Source: Shinella zoogloeoides
Lineage (GTDB): Bacteria; Pseudomonadota; Alphaproteobacteria; Rhizobiales; Rhizobiaceae
Assembly (NCBI RefSeq): GCF_033705735.1
Contig: NZ_CP131131.1
Location: forward strand, 744,001-808,000
DNA length: 64,000 nucleotides
Reading direction: 5' to 3'
In this document: piece after piece, positions 8,559 through 18,195 of the stretch
Position numbering within the stretch: the first letter of the stretch is position 1
How the letters are laid out: each line of letters starts with the position of its first letter
Position numbers and translations under genes: made by a program
The notes under the pieces: model-generated
Told to the model about the DNA's origin: nothing
Seen by the model: the letters and a program-made list of their open reading frames with translations, nothing else
Database searches by the model: none

Positions 8559-9302
8559 TCACGAATGGCTGCGCGGACGCCGTTCCAGACGCGTGACAAA
8601 GCTGATCAGGTCGCCGCGATAGTAGAGCCTTTCATAATCGACGGGGCGATGCCCTTCGGTGTAGGACGTCCGCTCGATCAGGAAAATCGCGCTGCCGGGC
8701 TCGATGCAGAGGGCCTGTGCTACGTCAGGCGCGGCGGTCGTGGCCTCCAGCCGGTACTCCGCTTCGACGAGCGGCAGGTCATACCTGTCTTCGAGCAGCG
8801 AAAAGATAGGCTCGGCATCCAAATCATGCGTGACGATCTTCTTCCCGATCTCGTGCGGCAAGTAGGTTTCATCAAATGACATGGCGACGCCATCGGCCAT
8901 CCGGACGCGCTGAATCCGCATGACGAGGCTCCCGGGCGGCACGGCCAGTTGCCTGCCGGCGACCTCATCGGCAGGCACGCTTTGCTTGTCCAGCAGCCGG
9001 GTGGTCGCAGTGCGGCCAAGCGCCCGCATGTCCTCGACGAAGCCTGTCAGCTGGGTCAGTTCCTGGGTCACCTTCGGCGGCGCGATGAAGGTGCCTTTGC
9101 CGCGACGGATTTCGACCCGTCCACGCGACACAAGGTTTGCGATCGCTTTGCGAACCGTCGTGCGGCTGACGCCGAAGCGTTCAATCAGACGATCTTCCGG
9201 TGGAAGTTGGTTACCCGGACGAAGCACGCCGGCGGATATGTCGGATATCAGCGCCGCTTCAACTTTTGCGTAGAGGGGGCTGTGGTCATCGTCAATGTTC
9301 AT
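8559..9302 (-). CDS. GntR-family (HutC/UTRA) transcriptional regulator
   Basis: 247 residues. The N-terminal winged helix spans about 8-75 (GVSRTTVRKAIANLVSRG, then a GKGTF wing). A UTRA ligand-binding domain from about 90 to 240 is of the HutC/FarR type (SFDETYLP, EPGSAIFLIERTSY). It probably regulates the TauE-DUF1634 genes that follow within 14 bp, and itself. The start is at 9300-9302; the Shine-Dalgarno is weak. A nearly perfect 22-bp palindrome lies 13 bp upstream of the start. Confidence 0.9.
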   Translation of the reverse strand: MNIDDDHSPLYAKVEAALISDISAGVLRPGNQLPPEDRLIERFGVSRTTVRKAIANLVSRGRVEIRRGKGTFIAPPKVTQELTQLTGFVEDMRALGRTATTRLLDKQSVPADEVAGRQLAVPPGSLVMRIQRVRMADGVAMSFDETYLPHEIGKKIVTHDLDAEPIFSLLEDRYDLPLVEAEYRLEATTAAPDVAQALCIEPGSAIFLIERTSYTEGHRPVDYERLYYRGDLISFVTRLERRPRSHS

Positions 9303-9314
9303 GATGGTCGTAAT

Positions 9315-9336
9315 GACATAATGACGTCACTATGTC
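9315..9336. promoter_or_regulatory. 22-bp palindromic operator in front of gntR
   Basis: GACATA-A-TGACGTCA-C-TATGTC, symmetric about 9325/9326 with only one mismatched pair. It lies 13 bp upstream of the GntR start and about 220 bp upstream of rpiR. The position and near-perfect dyad fit an autoregulatory GntR operator. The binding protein is inferred. Confidence 0.65.
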
Positions 9337-9503
9337 GATGCCTTCCCGTTACGCCACATTTGACATGAGATGCCGATCGCGAGCGGTCCTGCGTAACCGG
9401 AGCGAACGTGGTGAAGGCATCGTTTGTTGTCGGGAGCCGGGCGTCACGGAAAACGGTTCCGCCTTGCAGGCCTTTGCAAGGATTCTTACCCGACGCAACT
9501 TGA

Positions 9504-9548
9504 CTGCAAACATCTTTGCCAACACAATCGGCGCTGCAAACAACTTTG
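9504..9548 (+). repeat. Two direct 15-bp repeats upstream of rpiR
   Basis: CTGCAAACATCTTTG (9504-9518) recurs as CTGCAAACAACTTTG (9534-9548), 30 bp apart and ending 9 bp before the RpiR start. One mismatch in 15. A 30-bp period puts both copies on the same DNA face. They are candidate RpiR sites, presumably autoregulatory given how close they are to the start codon. Confidence 0.5.
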
Positions 9549-9557
9549 TCGGGCGCA

Positions 9558-10394
9558 ATGAACATTCTTGATCGCATAAAGGCCAAGTCGAAGAAGCTGA
9601 CAGACGCGGATCAGAAGCTGGTCGCGACCATGCTGACGAACCGCGCGGAGGCAGCCTTCCTGTCGGGGCCGCAGATCGCCCAGCGCGCAGGCGTTCATGA
9701 AGCGACGGCGACAAGGCTGGCGCAGAAGCTCGGCTACAAGGGCTTTCCCGATCTGCGGGCAGAGCTTCAGCGCGAGGTGCTGCTGGATCAGGATGCGGCG
9801 AACCGCATGCGCCGCTCGGTCGCCAAGGTCGAGCATGGCGATTACCTGACGGACCTCATCGATGCCGAGATCGCCGCGCTGGAAACGCTCGCGCGCGCCG
9901 TGCCGCAGGCCGATATCGACCGCGCCGCCGACATGATCTTCGAGGCGCGCCGGGTCTTCGTCTTCGGGCAGGGCCATGCGCAGTCCGTCGCCGGCTTCCT
10001 GCAGCGCCGGCTCGACCGTTTCGGCATGACGACCATCGCGCTCACCGGCCGCGGCCGCGACATCGCCGAGCGCCTCGTCGGCATGGACGGCAACGACATC
10101 GTCATCTCGCTTGCCTTCCGCAAGCAGCCGCAAAGCTATGCGCCGTTGGCGCGCCATGCCGCCCGCGTCGGCGCGCGCACCATCCTGATCTCGGACCTCG
10201 CCGGTCCACTGATGGAGCCGCCGGCCGATCTCATGCTGGCCGCCCCGCGTGGCCGCTCGGGAAGCGAATTCCAGACCCCGACCATCCCCTTCGCCATCGT
10301 CAACGGCATCGTGCTGACGATCGCGGGGCGGCATGAGCGGGAGATCATTGGAAGACTGGAAAAACTGTCGGGGCTTTTCAACGACTTCGACTGA
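9558..10394 (+). CDS. RpiR-family transcriptional regulator (HTH plus SIS phosphosugar-binding domain)
   Basis: 278 residues. An RpiR HTH occupies about 1-75 (SGPQIAQRAGVHEATATRLAQKLG). A SIS domain from about 115 to 250 has the phosphosugar-binding pattern VFVFGQGHAQSVAGFLQ and later ISLAFRKQP. RpiR proteins sense sugar phosphates or related metabolites. The ATG at 9558 is preferred; an in-frame TTG at 9516 would add 14 non-conserved residues. It precedes the ABC operon by 22 bp in the same direction, so it may be its first gene or its local regulator. Confidence 0.9.
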   Translation: MNILDRIKAKSKKLTDADQKLVATMLTNRAEAAFLSGPQIAQRAGVHEATATRLAQKLGYKGFPDLRAELQREVLLDQDAANRMRRSVAKVEHGDYLTDLIDAEIAALETLARAVPQADIDRAADMIFEARRVFVFGQGHAQSVAGFLQRRLDRFGMTTIALTGRGRDIAERLVGMDGNDIVISLAFRKQPQSYAPLARHAARVGARTILISDLAGPLMEPPADLMLAAPRGRSGSEFQTPTIPFAIVNGIVLTIAGRHEREIIGRLEKLSGLFNDFD

Positions 10395-10416
10395 ACGAAA
10401 CCTGGAGGAGGAAACC

Positions 10417-11538
10417 ATGCTGAAACGACTGTGTTCGACCGCCCTTGCGGCCTTTCTCGTTCTGCCGGCCGCCGCGATGGCCGACGATCTCGACGGGCTG
10501 ACGCCGGAGCAATTGCTGCCGCTCGCCCAGAAGGAGGGCAGCGTCACCGTGTTCTCGCTGTCGAGCCGCATCGCCAAGATCGAAGCGGCCTTCGAGGCGG
10601 CCTATCCGGGCATCGACCTCATCGGCCTCGACATGAGCTCGACAAAGCAGATCGCCCGCGTGGAGGCCGAGCAGCAGGCCGGCGTGCATGCCGTCGACGT
10701 GCTCTACATCGCCGATTCCCCGGTGGTCTTCACGAAGCTCCTGGAGGAGAAGCGCATCGTGAATTACGTGCCGCCGCGCGTCGCGGGCGTGCTGGAGGAT
10801 CGCTACAAGGCGCCGCTCCTCACGCAGCGTCTGTCGACCAAGGTGCTGATGTACAACGAGAAGGCCTTCCCTGACGGTTCGCCCGTCACCAATCTCTGGC
10901 AGCTCACCAAACCGGAATGGCAGGGCCGGGTGCTGATGGTCGATCCGAGCCAGCGCGGCGAACTGCTCGATCTCCTCACCGAAATCGCGCTCCATCCCGA
11001 CGAGATGGCGGCCGCCTACAAGGCCGAGTTCGGCAAGGATATCGAAGTCGAGGACGGACTTGAAGGCGCCGGCGAGCAGTTCATCAAGGCACTCATCGAA
11101 AACGACCTGATCATGCTGCCCAACAGCGACGTGCTCAACAAGTCGGTCGGCGACGTCAACGCCAAGAACCCGCCTGTCGGCTTCGGCACCTATTCCGACC
11201 GCCGCGACAACGAGAAGGAAGGCTGGGCCCTGCAGGTCGCCAACAATGTCGAGCCCGCCAACGGCATCCTCTTCCCGGCGATCCTGACCATCGCCGACAA
11301 GGCGCCGCATCCGGCGGCCGCGCGCCTGCTCATCGACTTCATGTTCGGTGACGACACGCCTACCGGCGGTCCGGGCTTCGAGCCCTTCAACGTGCCGGGC
11401 GACTATGCGGTGCGTCCGTCCATCGCCGATCATCCCGACTCCGTGAAGCTCGGCGAACTGAAGGCCTGGACGATCGATCCGGCAAAGACGGCGGCCGCGC
11501 GCGGGCGCATTTCCGACCTCATCATCACGCTCCAGTAA
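10417..11538 (+). CDS. ABC transporter substrate-binding protein, Fe3+/hexose-phosphate-like
   Basis: 373 residues. A signal peptide covers residues 1-22 (MLKRL start, hydrophobic core, AMA cleavage). The start at 10417 is set by GGAGGAGG just upstream (10404-10411). The mature protein begins with LTPEQLLPLAQKEGSVTVFSLSSR and has the AfuA/FbpA-type layout (VNYVPPRVAG, TKVLMYNEKAF). It belongs to the same broad class as the 1527-2645 protein but is clearly a different paralogue. Its neighbours are RpiR, a fused permease, an ATPase and a phosphatase. That context hints at a phosphorylated or sugar ligand rather than iron; this is inference. Confidence 0.87.
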   Translation: MLKRLCSTALAAFLVLPAAAMADDLDGLTPEQLLPLAQKEGSVTVFSLSSRIAKIEAAFEAAYPGIDLIGLDMSSTKQIARVEAEQQAGVHAVDVLYIADSPVVFTKLLEEKRIVNYVPPRVAGVLEDRYKAPLLTQRLSTKVLMYNEKAFPDGSPVTNLWQLTKPEWQGRVLMVDPSQRGELLDLLTEIALHPDEMAAAYKAEFGKDIEVEDGLEGAGEQFIKALIENDLIMLPNSDVLNKSVGDVNAKNPPVGFGTYSDRRDNEKEGWALQVANNVEPANGILFPAILTIADKAPHPAAARLLIDFMFGDDTPTGGPGFEPFNVPGDYAVRPSIADHPDSVKLGELKAWTIDPAKTAAARGRISDLIITLQ

Positions 11539-11562
11539 CGAACCCGCAGGCCGGCGTGTCGC

Positions 11563-11584
11563 GCGGTTCCTTACGGGGAGCCGC
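11563..11584 (+). repeat. Hairpin downstream of the substrate-binding-protein gene
   Basis: GCGGTTCC (11563-11570) pairs with GGAGCCGC (11577-11584) with one G-T pair and a six-base loop, between the binding protein and the fused permease. No T-run follows. It is probably an mRNA-stabilising or attenuating stem. Confidence 0.35.
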
Positions 11585-11627
11585 ACAGGCATCAACACGG
11601 GCGCGCCGGTCCGCGCGGAGGGTTTTC

Positions 11628-13369
11628 ATGACATCGACTTCGCTTTCCGTGCCATCGGGCAGCCGGCTGCTCCGATCGGGCTTCCTGTTGCCGGCCGCGC
11701 TGGTGCTCATCGTCGCCGTGCTGGTGGTCGCGCCGCTCTTGCGCATTCTCCTCTCGACGCTGACGCCGGAGGGGCTTGCCGCCTGGACGGCGGTGCTCGC
11801 CAGCCCGCTTTCGACCAATCTGTGGTGGCGGCCGCTGCTGAACACCATGCTGCTCGGCTTCAGCGTCGCCAGCGGCTGCCTGCTGATTGGCGGCTTCCTC
11901 GCCTGGCTCGTCGTGCTTACCGATGTGCCCGGCCGGCGCTTCCTCGGCATGATGGCCTCGCTGCCCTACATGATCCCGAGCTTTGCCGCGGCGCTCGCCT
12001 GGGGCACGCTGTTCCGCAATTCGCGCCTCGGCGGTTCGGCCGGCTTCTTCGAGACGAACGGCCTTGCCATTCCCGACTGGCTCGCCTGGGGCCTTATCCC
12101 CACGGCCATCGTGCTGATCGCCCACTATTATTCGCTCGCCTACACCATCATCGCCGCGGCACTCGGCTCCGTCGGGGCCGATCTCGTGGAGGCCGGGCAG
12201 ATGGCGGGCGCAAGAAGGCCGCGCATCTTCTTCGGCATCATCCTGCCCGTCGTCACGCCGGCGCTGATCGCCGCGGCCTCGCTCACCTTCGCCGGTGCCG
12301 TCGCCAACTTTGCGGCGCCCGCGCTGCTCGGCCTGCCGGTGCGCATGCAGACGCTCTCCACCCGCCTCTTCGGCATGATCGAGACGGGGCAGAACGAACG
12401 CGGCTTCGTGCTTGCCCTGCTGCTCATCGCCGTTTCCGCGCTGTTCCTCTTCCTGTCCGACCGTCTGGTGTCGGGTCGCAAGGCCTTCATCACGGTCACT
12501 GGCAAGGGCGGGCGCACGAAGCGCTTTCCACTCGGCGCCTGGCGCTGGCCGCTCTTTGCCGTCGCGCTGCTGATCGGCCTTCTGACCACCGTCACGCCGG
12601 TGCTGGTGCTGGCCGCCTCCAGCCTCGCGCCGCAGAGCGGAGCGCTGTTCTCCAACTGGACGCTGCATTTCTGGATCGGCGAGGGCGGCGGCGAGATCGC
12701 GCAGGGTCAGGCGGGCATCTTCCGCAATCCGGTGCTGATCGACGCGCTCTGGAACACCATTCGCCTCGGCCTCGTCGTCGCCTTCACCACCATGCTGCTC
12801 GGGCTGGCGCTCGCCTATACGATCGTGCAGCGCAAGGGCACCCTCCTGGCGACGCTGCTCAGCCAGCTCGCCTTCCTGCCCCTGCTGGTGCCGAGCATCG
12901 CCTTCGCCGCGGCCTATATCGCACTGTTCGGTGCGCCCATCGGCCCGTTCCCCTCGCTTTACGGCACTTTCGCGCTGCTCGTCGTCGCGGCCTCCGCGCA
13001 CAACCTGCCCTTCGCGGTACAGTCCGGCCGCTCGGTGCTCGGCCAGATCTCGGCGGATATCGAAGAGAGTGCGCGGCTGACCGGTGCGGGCCTTATCCGC
13101 CGGCTCTTCGCCATCATCTTCCCGCTGGCGATCCGCGGTCTCTTCGCCGGGGCAATCCTCGTCTTCGTCAAGATGGTGCGTGACCTCTCGCTGGTCGTGC
13201 TTCTCTTCACCGCCACCTCGCCGGTGCTCAGCATGGTCGCCTACCGCTATGCGTCGGAAGGCTTCATGCAGTTCGCCAATGCCATCACCCTCGTCATCCT
13301 CGTCGTCTGCCTTGCGGCCTCGTTCCTGGCCCATGCCCTGCAGAACCGCGTCCAGAAATGGAAAGAGCA

Positions 13370-13373
<4 letters not shown>
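11628..13373 (+). CDS. Fused ABC transporter permease (FbpB/AfuB-like, two permease domains)
   Basis: 581 residues, about twice a single permease. Two permease domains are arranged in tandem, each with about six transmembrane segments and an EAA loop (VEAGQMAGARRPRIFFGIILP near residue 190 and EESARLTGAGLIRRLFAII near 480). This single-chain organisation is typical of FbpB/AfuB-type importers, whereas the 2712-4381 system uses two separate chains. The ATG at 11628 has GGAGG upstream; an in-frame earlier start would add 24 low-complexity residues. It overlaps the ATPase gene by ATGA. Confidence 0.9.
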
Positions 13374-14466
<1,093 letters not shown>

Positions 14467-14470
<4 letters not shown>

Positions 14471-15072
14471 GGCTGATCCTCATGCGCCACGGCGAAACGG
14501 AGTGGAACGCCGAACAGAGGCTGCAGGGACAGGACAATTCGCTGCTCTCCGAGCGCGGCGTCGCCCAGGTCAAGCGCTTCCGCGCCTATGCGAAGGCCCT
14601 GCAGCCGGCGCGCATCATCGCGTCCGATCTCGGCCGTACCCGGCAGACGGTCGCGCTGATCGGCCATCCCGACGCCCCCTCCGACGAGCGGTTCCGCGAG
14701 TTGGACATGGGCGAATGGACCGGCCGCTGCAAGCCCGACCTCATCGCCGAACGGCCCGACGACTACGCGGCCTGGCGGGCCGGGCGCTTCACGCCGGAAA
14801 GGGGCGAGACCTGGGGCGTGTTTCGCAGCCGCGTTGCCGAGGGGGTGCGCGACTGGATGGCCCGCACGGAGGGCGATCTTCTCGTCGTCGCGCATGGCGG
14901 CGTCATCCGTGCAGCCTGCCATGAATTCCTCGACCTGCCGCCGTCCCGTGTCGTGCCGGTAACGCCTGGAACGGCGACCATCCTCAACTTCCCGGGGCGG
15001 GACAGATCGGCTGCGCAGCTCGAAGGCTACAATATCGGGTCTGTTGCTCCCGATGTTTCGGTCGCCGATTGA
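14467..15072 (+). CDS. Histidine phosphatase superfamily (phosphoglycerate-mutase-like) protein
   Basis: 201 residues of the RHG branch. The phosphoacceptor His8 sits in LMRHGETEWN, with Arg57 (SDLGRTRQT), a catalytic acid candidate Glu78 in RELDMGEW, and the second His143 in VVAHGG. Such enzymes dephosphorylate sugar phosphates, cobalamin precursors or nucleotides. The ATGA overlap with the ATPase ties it to the importer. That suggests it removes phosphate from the imported compound or from its first product. The exact substrate is unknown. Confidence 0.88.
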
Positions 15073-15077
15073 TCCCC

Positions 15078-15111
15078 GAGGCGGACCGTTGCCTTCGGCT
15101 TCGTCCGCCTC
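15078..15111 (+). terminator. Long hairpin after the histidine phosphatase gene
   Basis: GAGGCGGAC (15078-15086) pairs perfectly with GTCCGCCTC (15103-15111), 6 bp after the phosphatase stop. The loop contains CCTTCGG, which can nest. No T-run follows this stem, so it probably acts together with the stronger structure at 15162-15197. Confidence 0.4.
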
Positions 15112-15161
15112 CACCTTTCCGCGCCTGCGGGACTTTGCGGTCCTGCCATTCGAAACTGCCG

Positions 15162-15197
15162 GGGAAGTCCGGATCGGCAGGCCGGACTTCCCGTTTT
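15162..15197 (+). terminator. Intrinsic terminator between the phosphatase operon and sulP
   Basis: GGGAAGTCCGG (15162-15172) pairs perfectly with CCGGACTTCCC (15182-15192), an 11-bp GC-rich stem with a nine-base loop, followed by G and TTTT at 15194-15197. This is a textbook rho-independent terminator for the + strand operon. It lies just beyond the 3' end of sulP on the other strand and may serve both. Confidence 0.7.
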
Positions 15198-15201
15198 CAT
15201 C

Positions 15202-16689
15202 TCAATGTCCGGTCGATGCTGAGAACGCGGCATGCTCCTTGTCGTGCAGGGCGAAGCGGTCGAGCATGTGCGCGCTCGCCTCGTTGACGCCGGACACGGA
15301 GACATCGATGCCCTGCCGGCGGTATCTGAGGACGATCTTGTCGAGAGCGCCGACGGCGGTAATGTCCCACAGATGCGCTTGCGACACGTCGATCGTGACC
15401 TTGCTTACCGGCTCGGTGAAATCGAAGGCGGCGATGAACCCTTCCGCGGAAGCGAAGAAGATCTGACCGTCGACGTGATAGGTGCGCTCGCTCTTCTCCT
15501 CGTTCAGGGTGGAGCGAACGTGGAAGAGCCTCGCAACCTTGCCGGCGAAGAACACGCCCGAGAGCAACACGCCGACGAGAACGCCCTTTGCGAGATCGTG
15601 CGTGCCGACCACGGTCGCCACCGTCGCCAGCATCACGATGGAAGAGGACGGCGGATTTCGGCGAAGGTCCAGGATCGAGCGCCAGGAAAACGTGCCGATC
15701 GATACCATGATCATGACGGCGACCAGCGCCGCCATCGGGATGATGCGCACGAGATCGTCCAGCACGAGGATGAGGAATAGGAGAAACGAACCGGCCACGA
15801 AGGTGGAGAGCCGTCCGCGACCGCCGGAGGTGACGTTGATCATTGACTGGCCGATCATGGCGCAGCCGCCCATGCCGCCGATGAGGCTGGAGGCGATGTT
15901 GCTTGCGCCCTGCCCGATGCATTCTTGGCTCTTCGAGCTTGGCGTATCCGTCATGTCGTCGACGATCTGGGCTGTCAGCAGCGATTCCAGCAGGCCGACC
16001 GCAGCGAGCGCCACCGAGTACGGGAAGATGATCTGCAGCGTCTCGAATGTAAGCGGGACCTTTGGCAGCGCGAAGATCGGCAGAGAGGACGGCAGTTCGC
16101 CGAGGTCGCCGACGGTGCGCAGATCCAGGCCGCCCCACCAGGCGATGCCGGTCAGGACGAGAATGGCGACCAGCGGCGAGGGGATGGCCTTTGTGACATA
16201 GGGAAAGAGGTAGATGATCGCGAGGCCTGCGGCGATCATGGCATAGGTCAGCCCCGGCACGCCGATGAGCTCCGGCAACTGCGCCATGAAGATCAGGATC
16301 GCCAGCGCGTTGACGAAGCCGGTGATAACCGAGCGCGAGACGAAGCGCATCACGCGGCCGAGCTTCAGGAGGCCGGCGCCGATCTGGATGAGGCCCATCA
16401 GCAACGTGGCGGCGAAGAGGTATTCCAGGCCGTGCTCCTTGACGAGCGTGACCATCAGAACGGCCGTTGCCGCCGTTGCGGCGGAGATCATGCCCGGACG
16501 GCCGCCGGTGAAGGCGGAGACGCAGGCGATGGCGAAGGAGGCGAAAAGCCCGACCTTTGGATCGACGCCGGCAATGACCGAGAAGCCGATGGCCTCCGGA
16601 ATGAGGGCAAGCGCGACGACGATGCCGGAGAGAATGTCGGCGCGAACGTTCGAGAACCACTCGCGCTTGTAGGCTGTCAGATTGAGCAT
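15202..16689 (-). CDS. SulP/SLC26-family inorganic anion transporter with C-terminal STAS domain
   Basis: 495 residues. About ten to twelve hydrophobic segments span residues 15-400 (SulP signature regions [15 protein letters not shown] and [14 protein letters not shown]). A cytoplasmic STAS domain occupies about 395-480 ([27 protein letters not shown]). Family members carry sulfate, bicarbonate or other anions. The ATG at 16687-16689 is preferred because the conserved N-terminus begins there; an upstream in-frame ATG adds 16 unconserved residues. It stands alone between two unrelated + strand operons, and its anion cannot be told from sequence. Confidence 0.9.
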   Translation of the reverse strand: MLNLTAYKREWFSNVRADILSGIVVALALIPEAIGFSVIAGVDPKVGLFASFAIACVSAFTGGRPGMISAATAATAVLMVTLVKEHGLEYLFAATLLMGLIQIGAGLLKLGRVMRFVSRSVITGFVNALAILIFMAQLPELIGVPGLTYAMIAAGLAIIYLFPYVTKAIPSPLVAILVLTGIAWWGGLDLRTVGDLGELPSSLPIFALPKVPLTFETLQIIFPYSVALAAVGLLESLLTAQIVDDMTDTPSSKSQECIGQGASNIASSLIGGMGGCAMIGQSMINVTSGGRGRLSTFVAGSFLLFLILVLDDLVRIIPMAALVAVMIMVSIGTFSWRSILDLRRNPPSSSIVMLATVATVVGTHDLAKGVLVGVLLSGVFFAGKVARLFHVRSTLNEEKSERTYHVDGQIFFASAEGFIAAFDFTEPVSKVTIDVSQAHLWDITAVGALDKIVLRYRRQGIDVSVSGVNEASAHMLDRFALHDKEHAAFSASTGH

Positions 16690-16827
16690 GGGAAAGTCCG
16701 CAAGAGTAGTGCATCCAGACCGGACGATGTCCGGCACGTGAACTGGTTTGATGCTTTTGCGTTGTCTGGCGGATCGGCGGCCAGAAGAGCCACCCGGAAT
16801 TTCACCGGGTCCGGGGTGAATGAAGCC

Positions 16828-16855
16828 GTTATAGAAAATGTTGCGCGCGGGTCAA
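16828..16855 (-). promoter_or_regulatory. Predicted sigma-70 promoter of sulP
   Basis: On the minus strand TTGACC (16855-16850) is followed after 16 bases by TATAAC (16833-16828), about 140 bp upstream of the SulP start. It sits in the 506-bp gene-free gap 16690-17195. The rest of that gap holds only a small ACCCGG/CCGGGT stem (16792-16810) and the operators and promoter of the next operon near its right end. Confidence 0.45.
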
Positions 16856-17109
16856 CGGCGATTTCGGACAAGATGCGGCGGGATGGCCGGAGGAAAGACG
16901 ATGAAACGAAAGGTAGCCTCTCCTGCGGCGTATTTTCGGGCATCGCGCAGCGCAATCCGGCAAGTCGGGTCTCGATGGCCGTTGCACCCATTCTGCCGGT
17001 GTCCTCCTCTACCGTCGAACATCCCTTGAACCGCCCATGATGTCGGCCGTGGCCTGTCAGTGGCGGCCGGTTACGGCTGTCTGAATCAGGAAAGCATCTT
17101 ACTGTCGAT

Positions 17110-17121
17110 GAGATCGATCTC
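17110..17121. promoter_or_regulatory. LacI-type operator, upstream copy
   Basis: GAGATCGATCTC, a perfect 12-bp dyad with the central CG and flanking A/T typical of LacI-family operators. It lies just upstream of the -35 element at 17130 and 53 bp (centre to centre) from an identical core at 17161-17176, about five helical turns. It is probably bound by the LacI protein encoded at 22043-23146. Confidence 0.7.
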
Positions 17122-17129
17122 TTTTTCGG

Positions 17130-17157
17130 TTGACAGAGGAAAAGGGCATGCTATCCG
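17130..17157 (+). promoter_or_regulatory. Promoter of the ribose-type ABC/HPS-PHI operon
   Basis: A consensus -35 TTGACA at 17130-17135 is followed after 16 bases by TATCCG (17152-17157) as the best -10. The expected start, about 17164, falls inside the downstream operator. The two operators thus flank the promoter, the usual arrangement for repression by looping or blocking. The -10 match is weak. Confidence 0.5.
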
Positions 17158-17160
17158 TTA

Positions 17161-17176
17161 ATGAGATCGATCTCAT
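17161..17176. promoter_or_regulatory. LacI-type operator, downstream copy
   Basis: ATGAGATCGATCTCAT is a perfect 16-bp palindrome that overlaps the predicted transcription start and ends 7 bp before the Shine-Dalgarno of the binding-protein gene. It shares its 13-base core TGAGATCGATCTC with the upstream copy. A repressor bound here would block initiation directly. Confidence 0.72.
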
Positions 17177-17195
17177 TTTCACGGAGGAGAGAAAA

Positions 17196-18155
17196 ATGAG
17201 CCGCATCCGCCGCATGTTGATTGCTGCAACCGTTTCCATGCTCGCCATCGGCGCGCATGCCGCAAATGCCGAGGACAAGCTGAAGGTCGCCTTCATTCCC
17301 GGCATCGCTTCCGACCCGTTCTTCCTGGCGATGGAGAAGGGCGCGCGGGCGGCGGCCGACAAGCTCGGCGTCGAGCTCGTCTGGCAGGGCAGCGCCTCGG
17401 AATATTCGCCGCAATCGCAGATGCCGTTCGTCGATGCCGCTCTCGCGGACGATATCGATGCGCTCATTCTCGTGCCGACCGATCCCGACTCGCTCCAGCC
17501 GGCCGTCGTGCGGGCGGAGGCCGCGGGCATTCCGGTCATCACCGTCGACACGACCGTCACCGACCAGGCCTACCTGACTTCTCACATCACCGGCGACAAT
17601 GTCGACGGAGGACGGCAGGCGGCCAGGACGCTGGCCGGGCAGATCGGCGGCGAGGGCAAGGTCTTCATCATGTCCGGCTCGCCGGGCGCGACGACCAACA
17701 CCTTGCGCGAACAGGGCTTCCGCGAGGAACTGGCGGCGAACTTCCCGAAGATCGAGATCGTCGGCCGCGAATATGCCAACAGCCAGCCGGCCACTGCGAC
17801 ATCCGCGGTCAACACGGTGCTTCTGAACCATCCCGATCTTGCCGGTATCTTCGCGATCGACGGCACGAGCGGCACGGGCACAATCGCCGCGCTGCGCAAC
17901 AGCAATGCGGTCGGCAAGGTCAAGCTCGTCGGTTACGACGCCTACAAGGCGCAGGTCGATGCGTTGCAGGAAGGCGTCTTCACCGCGCTGGTCGCCCAGC
18001 AGCCGGCCAAGGAGGCGGAACTGGCCCTCGAATACGCCAAGGCGAAGGTCACGGGCGAGGGCGCCGACAAGATCGAGAAATCCGTAGTCATTCCGAACGT
18101 GGTCATGACCAGGGAGAATTTCGCGGAGACGGGCTCCTCCATGTATTCGGAGTGA
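17196..18155 (+). CDS. Sugar ABC transporter substrate-binding protein (ribose/RbsB class)
   Basis: 319 residues. A signal peptide covers residues 1-25 (MSRIRR start, cleavage after ANA). The mature protein has the periplasmic-binding-protein type 1 fold: KLKVAFIPGIASDPFF, then LILVPTDPDSLQP and TVDTTVTDQAYLTSHITGDN. The start at 17196 has GGAGGAG 7 bp upstream; an upstream in-frame ATG would place the coding region across the operator. The last codons form part of a weak bulged stem (18149-18169). First gene of an operon with permease, ATPase, HPS/PHI enzymes and PfkB kinase; likely ligand a sugar or polyol. Confidence 0.9.
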   Translation: MSRIRRMLIAATVSMLAIGAHAANAEDKLKVAFIPGIASDPFFLAMEKGARAAADKLGVELVWQGSASEYSPQSQMPFVDAALADDIDALILVPTDPDSLQPAVVRAEAAGIPVITVDTTVTDQAYLTSHITGDNVDGGRQAARTLAGQIGGEGKVFIMSGSPGATTNTLREQGFREELAANFPKIEIVGREYANSQPATATSAVNTVLLNHPDLAGIFAIDGTSGTGTIAALRNSNAVGKVKLVGYDAYKAQVDALQEGVFTALVAQQPAKEAELALEYAKAKVTGEGADKIEKSVVIPNVVMTRENFAETGSSMYSE

Positions 18156-18195
18156 GCCGGCGGCTCTCCTGTTTCCCGCACGGAGATCTACGACA

